From Clostridiales bacterium (GTDB taxonomy: Bacteria > Bacillota > Clostridia > Oscillospirales > JAAYOS01), in contig JAAYOS010000080.1 of assembly GCA_012520195.1 (NCBI GenBank), positions 1 through 37,507 of the forward strand: a stretch of 37,507 nucleotides of DNA, written 5' to 3'. Positions 32,739-37,507 of this stretch are shown one piece after another. The notes under the pieces were generated by a model. It was not told the DNA's origin. It was given only the letters and a program-made list of their open reading frames with translations, and made no database searches. Position 1 is the stretch's first letter. Each line of letters starts with the position of its first letter. Position numbers and translations under genes: made by a program.

Positions 32739-33236
32739 TCACTTCCGCTTCAAACCCAAATCCGATAGTATTTTCTCTTCTCGCATACGCATCATGGTCT
32801 CACTAGCTGTATCCGTCTCATGGTCGTAGCCCAACAGATGTAAAACTGAGTGTACAGTCAAAAACCCTAATTCTCGTTCAAGGCTGTGTCCGTATCTATC
32901 GGCCTGCAGCTTTGCCATCTCAATTGATATCACGATGTCTCCTAGATAGATAAGCCCAGTCTCGGGGTCGGTGTTATTCGGAGATGGAACTGGCTGCTCT
33001 CCGGGCATTAGATCTAGCATCGGAAAGGAGAGAACATCAGTCTCCCTGTCTATTGAACGGTTTTCGAGGTTGATTTTTCGAATCCCGCTGTTATCTGTGG
33101 TATGGACTGCAATAAAGCACTGTCCCTCGATACCTTCTGCCTTAAGTGTGTGAAGCGCACATTTCTTTATTAGCCTCTTTTCACTGCTTGTTGCAGCACA
33201 GCCTCTTTTCATTGCGGACACTGAAACCCTACTCAT
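32739..33236 (-). CDS. ybeY: rRNA maturation endonuclease YbeY
   Basis: 165 residues with the metal site HSVLHLLGYDH (HX3HX5H) and LSFPM and YLGDIVIS blocks of the UPF0054 family. Acts in 16S rRNA 3'-end processing and ribosome quality control. ATG overlaps the phoH stop by four bases. Confidence 0.95.
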   Translation of the reverse strand: MSRVSVSAMKRGCAATSSEKRLIKKCALHTLKAEGIEGQCFIAVHTTDNSGIRKINLENRSIDRETDVLSFPMLDLMPGEQPVPSPNNTDPETGLIYLGDIVISIEMAKLQADRYGHSLERELGFLTVHSVLHLLGYDHETDTASETMMRMREEKILSDLGLKRK

Positions 33237-34228
33237 CTTCTACGCCGCCTGTCTTGTCTGGCAGGGGGATTGGGAGCGGATTTCTCGAATTTATCGTAAG
33301 CATTGATAATCTTCTGTACGAGCGCGTGACGAACGACGTCCTTTGCAGTCAAATAGCTTATCGCAATGTCATCTATACCGTCAAGCACGCGGATAGCGTC
33401 CTTTAGACCCGATACCTTATCCCTAGGCAGGTCAATCTGTGTTATGTCTCCAGTTATTACTACCTTGGAACCAAATCCAAACCTGGTCAGGAACATCTTC
33501 ATCTGCTCTCGCGTTGTATTCTGTGCCTCATCGAGTATTATGAACGAATCATCGAGTGTGCGGCCTCTCATATAGGCTAAGGGTGCTACTTCAATATTAT
33601 TTCGTTCTAAATTTTTCTGGTATCCTTCCGGTCCGAACATCTCAAGCAGTCCATCGTATAGAGGGCGGAGATAGGGATCGACCTTGCTCTGTAAATCTCC
33701 GGGCAGAAAACCCAGTTTCTCACCCGCCTCTATAGCTGGTCTTGTCAAGATGATACGGCTCACCTTTTTTTCACGAAACGCTGAAACGGCGGCTGCAACG
33801 GCAAGATAAGTTTTCCCTGTACCTGCAGGTCCTACTCCTATGGTAACGGTGTTATTAAGGATCGCATTTACATAACGTTGCTGGCCGACGGTCTTAGGTT
33901 TAATGGGCTTGCCACGCGCTGTAACGCAAAGCACATCCCTTGCGACCTCGTCTAGCTCCTTCTCCTTGCCTTCACGGACCAGAGCTATAACATACTGCAC
34001 AGTATGCAGCTCAGGCGCCTCTCCCCGGGAGTTCAGGGAAAGCAGCCCATCGATAGTTTTGACGGCGAGGGAGACATCCTCAGGCTCCCCTACGATTCTC
34101 AGCTCATTCTCGCGAGCGGTCACCCTAACGTTCAACTCGTCCTCAACTGCTCGCATATTCTTATCAAACGTGCCGAAAATATTTATTACCTCGTCCATGT
34201 GTCCTATACTTATTGTTTGTTCGGTCAT
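33233..34228 (-). CDS. phoH: PhoH-like ATPase (PhoL type)
   Basis: 331 residues. N-terminal KH-like part (about 10-70), Walker A GPAGTGKTYLA near 134-144, Walker B FIILDEAQN and ITGDITQIDLP sensor segment; the tail is basic (RQDRRRRR). Family members are thought to act on RNA, fitting its position with ybeY and era. Starts eight bases after the yqfD stop. Confidence 0.93.
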   Translation of the reverse strand: MTEQTISIGHMDEVINIFGTFDKNMRAVEDELNVRVTARENELRIVGEPEDVSLAVKTIDGLLSLNSRGEAPELHTVQYVIALVREGKEKELDEVARDVLCVTARGKPIKPKTVGQQRYVNAILNNTVTIGVGPAGTGKTYLAVAAAVSAFREKKVSRIILTRPAIEAGEKLGFLPGDLQSKVDPYLRPLYDGLLEMFGPEGYQKNLERNNIEVAPLAYMRGRTLDDSFIILDEAQNTTREQMKMFLTRFGFGSKVVITGDITQIDLPRDKVSGLKDAIRVLDGIDDIAISYLTAKDVVRHALVQKIINAYDKFEKSAPNPPARQDRRRRR

Positions 34229-34236
34229 CCGATTCT

Positions 34237-35430
34237 TTAACCTCCGGTTCGGTTCTTCAAGGGAATTTCAACGGTCTCTGCGATGTCCTCGAGACATTCA
34301 GCCGTCAGTCTCATGGTGTAGAAGATGCCATCTGTCCCAAGGTAATAGTCCGTCCGTACAATTTCACCTTCGGATACCTCTTCCTCCAAACGCCTCCTGA
34401 GACACTGTCGGAGAATTTCCGCGGCAATCTCAGCGTCCAGCTGGCCTTCATAGCTCTCGTACTCAATGTACCTCTCTGAAACCCAGGTTATTGGCAGTAC
34501 ATACCCCCTAGGTAATGACAGCTGCGTCCTTTCTGTTATTTTATCACATTTCTCATATGGAATGCTACTGTCTAAATATAAATTAAGCCTTTTGCCCCCC
34601 AAAATAACTGATTTTTTGTCGGTTTCCGCACCAGTATACTCCTTGATGCTGATGTTTACAGGTATCTTGGCCGAAAAGTTATACCATGTTCTCGCTTCAA
34701 CCTTTGCCATAGCGTGTACAAGCCTCATCCCAACAACCGTATCTACAACACCGCTTGCAAGCAACTGTCCCTCCACGACTGTATCACCTTTTTCAACCTG
34801 TGCAGCGCCCTCAAGCACAACTACCTTTGTAATTATTCCCGCCCTCGAAGACACAACATTGCAGGGCAACCTCGTATCAACAACCTCAACCTTTTCGGTT
34901 CTCTCTCTCACTTCGACCTCTGCTCTGCTCCCGCGCACATTTACAGCCAGCCATCTTAGCTCAGGTATCTGAAGCAGCATTTTGTTTTCAATGAACTCCG
35001 AATCGATTTCAGAAGATGGTGTGCCAATACTGATCCCGATGTCTCTCAGATTTTTTAGGATACGCTCCTCACTCACCCTTTCATTACCGATAACCTCAAT
35101 ATCCCAAATCCTGAGCGAGAAAAAATACAGTACAGATATAAATAAAATGAACCCCGCAATAAACAGATATCTCTTCCTAAATCTCCACACAAAGAAGGGG
35201 GCGCCCCTTTTAGACAGCACCCGCACCTCACAGAGCGCATTTCTCGCCAGCTCCCTCAGGCGTTCGATCTCAAAAACCCTGACTCTCGCTCTGAGTTTGT
35301 CAGTTTCTACCTTCTGTAGATCCCAAAACACAATATTGTTCTGTGAGCAGATATTGATAAAGCGTTCAGGGTATCGACCGACAATTTCAACCTCCAGGTA
35401 TCCCCTGAAAAAATTCACGACTGTCAGCAT
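34237..35430 (-). CDS. yqfD: sporulation protein YqfD
   Basis: 397 residues. Cytoplasmic N-terminal domain (about 1-85), membrane segment YLFIAGFILFISVLYFF near 88-104, then an extracytoplasmic domain beginning IWDIEVIGNERVSEERIL, a POTRA-like element. Known as a sporulation-linked gene next to yqfC in spore formers; biochemical function unknown. ATG 35430 fits GGGGAG better than the TTG one codon upstream. Confidence 0.9.
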   Translation of the reverse strand: MLTVVNFFRGYLEVEIVGRYPERFINICSQNNIVFWDLQKVETDKLRARVRVFEIERLRELARNALCEVRVLSKRGAPFFVWRFRKRYLFIAGFILFISVLYFFSLRIWDIEVIGNERVSEERILKNLRDIGISIGTPSSEIDSEFIENKMLLQIPELRWLAVNVRGSRAEVEVRERTEKVEVVDTRLPCNVVSSRAGIITKVVVLEGAAQVEKGDTVVEGQLLASGVVDTVVGMRLVHAMAKVEARTWYNFSAKIPVNISIKEYTGAETDKKSVILGGKRLNLYLDSSIPYEKCDKITERTQLSLPRGYVLPITWVSERYIEYESYEGQLDAEIAAEILRQCLRRRLEEEVSEGEIVRTDYYLGTDGIFYTMRLTAECLEDIAETVEIPLKNRTGG

Positions 35431-35468
35431 CAAGTCTCCCCGTCCTCACATGAGTTGATTTCAGCTCC

Positions 35469-35780
35469 CTAGTAAATAAACTCAACACCTAAAATCAGAC
35501 CGCGGATCGACAGCTCAGTCTGAGTCATTGCTCTAATCTGCAAACCGTTACCTACAATGCGAATGATCACACCACTGCTGTTGATATCAATCTCGTCTGG
35601 TCCGTATTCGAGTATTCCCCCATGGTTCTCAATCAGCACCTCACGGCCGCCTGTTATCTCGATCCTCGCCAAACCTGCGACCACTTCACCCGGAAGGTCT
35701 AGCATCTCCGCTGCCCTGATAAGGAGCCCGGCCTCCTTTGACCCCTTCCGTTTTTCGCTTTTACCGGCGCTTCTTGCCAT
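35469..35780 (-). CDS. yqfC: sporulation protein YqfC
   Basis: 103 residues of the YabP/YqfC family: ITGGREVLIENHGGILEY, then GLILGVEFIY at the end. In B. subtilis yqfC is expressed under sigma-E in the mother cell. Start ATG 35780 has GGAGGA seven bases upstream; ATG 35795 would place that site inside the gene. Confidence 0.88.
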   Translation of the reverse strand: MARSAGKSEKRKGSKEAGLLIRAAEMLDLPGEVVAGLARIEITGGREVLIENHGGILEYGPDEIDINSSGVIIRIVGNGLQIRAMTQTELSIRGLILGVEFIY

Positions 35781-35857
35781 CAGAGTTTCCTCCATTCTCA
35801 GGTGTCTTTTCTAATTCATATGCTGAACGGCGGGAAAACTTGAGCTGTTTTTTGACC

Positions 35858-35879
35858 GCAAGTCATTTTACTGCAAGTC
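35858..35879. repeat. short direct repeat between yqfC and ylbJ
   Basis: GCAAGTC occurs at 35858-35864 and 35873-35879, a 15-bp period, in the 159-base gap between divergent sporulation genes. It may be a regulator site; no clear promoter was identified in this gap. Confidence 0.3.
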
Positions 35880-35939
35880 CTCCCAATACATTATTAAGGA
35901 GGCCGATACGACAAGTAAGAGAGATATGGAGGCGGGTCT

Positions 35940-37115
35940 ATGGGACTTTTATTAAATCGCAGAGTTATGGAAACCGTAGTGGGATTAATAATCTTTCTAG
36001 CAATTGTGGGCCTTGTAATCTATCCAAACGACACGATGACAGCTGCAGAGGACGGGCTATCTCTGTGCTTCAATATAATCCTTCCCTCACTTTTTCCTTT
36101 CTTTGTTCTATCCTCCCTTCTGGTGGAACTGGGGTTTGCACGCTATCTCGGCAAATTCCTTGAAGGGTTAATGAGACCGCTGTTCAATGTAAGCGGAGCA
36201 TGCTCACTTGCGTTTGCGCTGGGTTTTATCGGTGGATACCCGACTGGCGCAAAGACTGCAATTGCAATATATGAAAAAGGTCTCTGTACAAAAACTGAGG
36301 GCGAGAGACTTCTCAGCTTCTGTAACAACTCCGGCCCTGCATTCATTTTGGGTGTTGTGGGTGCCGGTGTATTCTCAAGTAGTAAAGCAGGCATTCTCCT
36401 CTATCTAGCCCACGCCTTAGCTTCCATATTGGTCGGAATAGTGTTTCGTTTTTATGGCAGGAGCAGACCCAATTCAGTTTCGCGTAGCTCCGAATCACAA
36501 ATTGAGACTGTTAAGCTCTCCGAGGCTTTTACCAAGTCTGTCAGCGGCTCTTTTTCATCAATATTGAACATCTGTGCCTTTGTTATATTTTTCTCGGTTA
36601 CAATAAGGCTGATGTACCTATTTGGAATCATCCCCTCCATTGCCCGTTTCTTGGGTACACTTACGGAGGGCATTGGTGGAAGCGCAGAAAAGGTTGAACT
36701 TCTCTTAACGGGCATAATAGAGATATCATCCGGTGTCTGGACACTTCGAGACGCGGCAGCATCGATGCGCTCACAGCTCGTAATGGCTGCATTCATGATG
36801 GGCTGGGCAGGCATATCGGTACACTGCCAGGTATTGACCTTTATCGGAGGCAGCGGCCTCAGTACCCGCACATACATTGGTGGAAAGATGCTACACGCCG
36901 TTCTTTCTGCTATACTAACCTACTTTCTATCAGGTCTTTTCAAATTCGAAGCACCTGTAGCATCCTACCTTGTAGAACAGCTTGACGGTATCTTTACACT
37001 GAACTTTGCAAGCTCGCTAAAAATGTCACTTACCGTCTCTGTTGTTCTGACTGTTGCAATGTTTATGTTTTATATGTCTCGAATCCTGATATATGCACCT
37101 AAGAAGCGAAAATAG
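35940..37115 (+). CDS. ylbJ: sporulation integral membrane protein YlbJ
   Basis: 391 residues, about eight membrane segments, with the nucleoside-recognition-domain (Gate) pattern: ILPSLFPFFVLSSLLVELGF, FIGGYPTGAKTAIAIYEKG, FCNNSGPAFILGVVGAGVF and a second half with LTGIIEISSGVWTL. In B. subtilis ylbJ belongs to the sigma-E regulon and is needed for proper spores. GGAGG stands seven bases before ATG 35940. It diverges from yqfC. Confidence 0.9.
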   Translation: MGLLLNRRVMETVVGLIIFLAIVGLVIYPNDTMTAAEDGLSLCFNIILPSLFPFFVLSSLLVELGFARYLGKFLEGLMRPLFNVSGACSLAFALGFIGGYPTGAKTAIAIYEKGLCTKTEGERLLSFCNNSGPAFILGVVGAGVFSSSKAGILLYLAHALASILVGIVFRFYGRSRPNSVSRSSESQIETVKLSEAFTKSVSGSFSSILNICAFVIFFSVTIRLMYLFGIIPSIARFLGTLTEGIGGSAEKVELLLTGIIEISSGVWTLRDAAASMRSQLVMAAFMMGWAGISVHCQVLTFIGGSGLSTRTYIGGKMLHAVLSAILTYFLSGLFKFEAPVASYLVEQLDGIFTLNFASSLKMSLTVSVVLTVAMFMFYMSRILIYAPKKRK

Positions 37116-37131
37116 CTGTATTAGAAATTGC

Positions 37132-37160
37132 TTGACATAAAGAGCTATGAAATGTATTAT
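37132..37160 (+). promoter_or_regulatory. sigma-A promoter of the Fur-family gene
   Basis: TTGACA (37132-37137), 17 bp, TATTAT (37155-37160). Confidence 0.75.
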
Positions 37161-37165
37161 AAAAT

Positions 37166-37180
37166 TGAAACTGAGTTTCA
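37166..37180. promoter_or_regulatory. Fur-type operator over the start site
   Basis: TGAAACTGAGTTTCA is a perfect palindrome with a three-base centre, extended by TTTTCAAAA, similar to Fur/Zur/PerR boxes. It covers the expected +1, so autoregulation is likely. Confidence 0.6.
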
Positions 37181-37205
37181 TTTTCAAAACTGGGGGATCT
37201 AAATA

Positions 37206-37507
37206 ATGGCAGGCATCTATAGGACAAAACAGCGCGAACTAATTCTCAGTTTTTTAAGGGAAAATAGCCACCTTCACCTCACCGCTGACGATATCTCAAA
37301 CCATTTCAGTAATAGGAACATACTGATAGGAAGAGCAACGATCTACAGGTATCTCAACTTATTGGTTGAGAAAAATATCGTCCGCAAATATCACCTTGGA
37401 GACGGGGCAAGTGCGTGCTACCAATTTGTCGATAACTCTTCGCGATGCAACAGGCACTATCACCTGAAATGCAACGGTTGCGGAAAGCTGATCCATATGG
37501 AGTGCGA
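37206..37507 (+). CDS. Fur-family metalloregulator, 3' end missing at window edge
   Basis: 100 codons seen. Winged-helix domain with TKQRELILSFLRENSHLHLT and GRATIYRYLNLLVEKNIVRK (the recognition helix RATIYR), then CNRHYHLKCNGCGKLIHMEC, the His/Cys metal-sensing segment with the CxxC structural zinc pair. Fur, Zur and PerR cannot be separated from this fragment. GGGGGATC precedes ATG 37206. The palindrome upstream suggests it controls itself. Confidence 0.9.
   Translation, partial: MAGIYRTKQRELILSFLRENSHLHLTADDISNHFSNRNILIGRATIYRYLNLLVEKNIVRKYHLGDGASACYQFVDNSSRCNRHYHLKCNGCGKLIHMEC

Noticed and set aside
35820-35939. Sigma-E promoters for yqfC and ylbJ
   Set aside because: Expected from B. 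subtilis biology, but no sequence here matches both -35 and -10 well enough to list.

Overview
The window looks like chromosome of an endospore-forming, Gram-positive bacterium of the class Clostridia. The evidence is the sporulation genes (yqfC, yqfD, ylbJ and a SpoVD-type PBP with PASTA domains), a MurE with the DNPR signature of meso-diaminopimelate cell walls, an S-layer-homology protein, a Rex redox regulator, strong AGGAGG-type ribosome binding sites, frequent TTG and GTG starts, and a Gram-positive-type SOS box at dinB. Genus cannot be fixed from the sequence alone. No phage, transposon, CRISPR array, rRNA or tRNA was recognised.

Layout. 1-835: 5' part of a B12-binding radical SAM gene (minus strand, runs off the left edge). 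836-1858: a rod-like inverted-repeat element and small, probably sporulation-linked genes. 1868-3085: a two-gene chromate-transporter pair. 3206-4836: LexA-controlled dinB plus a small partner gene. 4864-5204: two paralogous genes of 34-35 codons for tiny membrane proteins, missed by ordinary length cut-offs. 5277-6464: secreted SLH protein. 6598-8501: isocitrate dehydrogenase and rex, with a possible Rex operator at the icd start site.

8599-23761 is the division and cell wall (dcw) cluster, all on the minus strand: mraZ-rsmH-ftsL-spoVD/pbpB-murE-murF-mraY-ftsW/spoVE-murG-murA-ftsQ-ftsZ-lipoprotein. murD, murC, murB, ddl and ftsA are absent from it. A sigma-A promoter and a three-repeat MraZ binding region precede mraZ. 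Further upstream, in a 280-base gene-free stretch, lie two NrdR-like boxes 32 bp apart and a LexA-like box, with no ribonucleotide reductase gene in the window.

24159-30967 (minus): mutS2, an HPr gene, uvrC, rsmD, coaD and a coiled-coil gene, preceded by a small acidic membrane protein gene. 31069-35780 (minus) is the classic yqfC-yqfD-phoH-ybeY-era-recO order, with several 4-base stop/start overlaps. ylbJ (35940-37115, plus) diverges from it. The right edge holds the start of a Fur-family regulator with a consensus-like promoter and a palindromic operator.

Most genes are well-known housekeeping families. The parts that look least described are the non-coding or tiny elements: the NrdR/LexA-like sites upstream of the dcw operon, the twin mini membrane protein genes with near-identical leaders, and the 80-base rod-like element at 961-1040.
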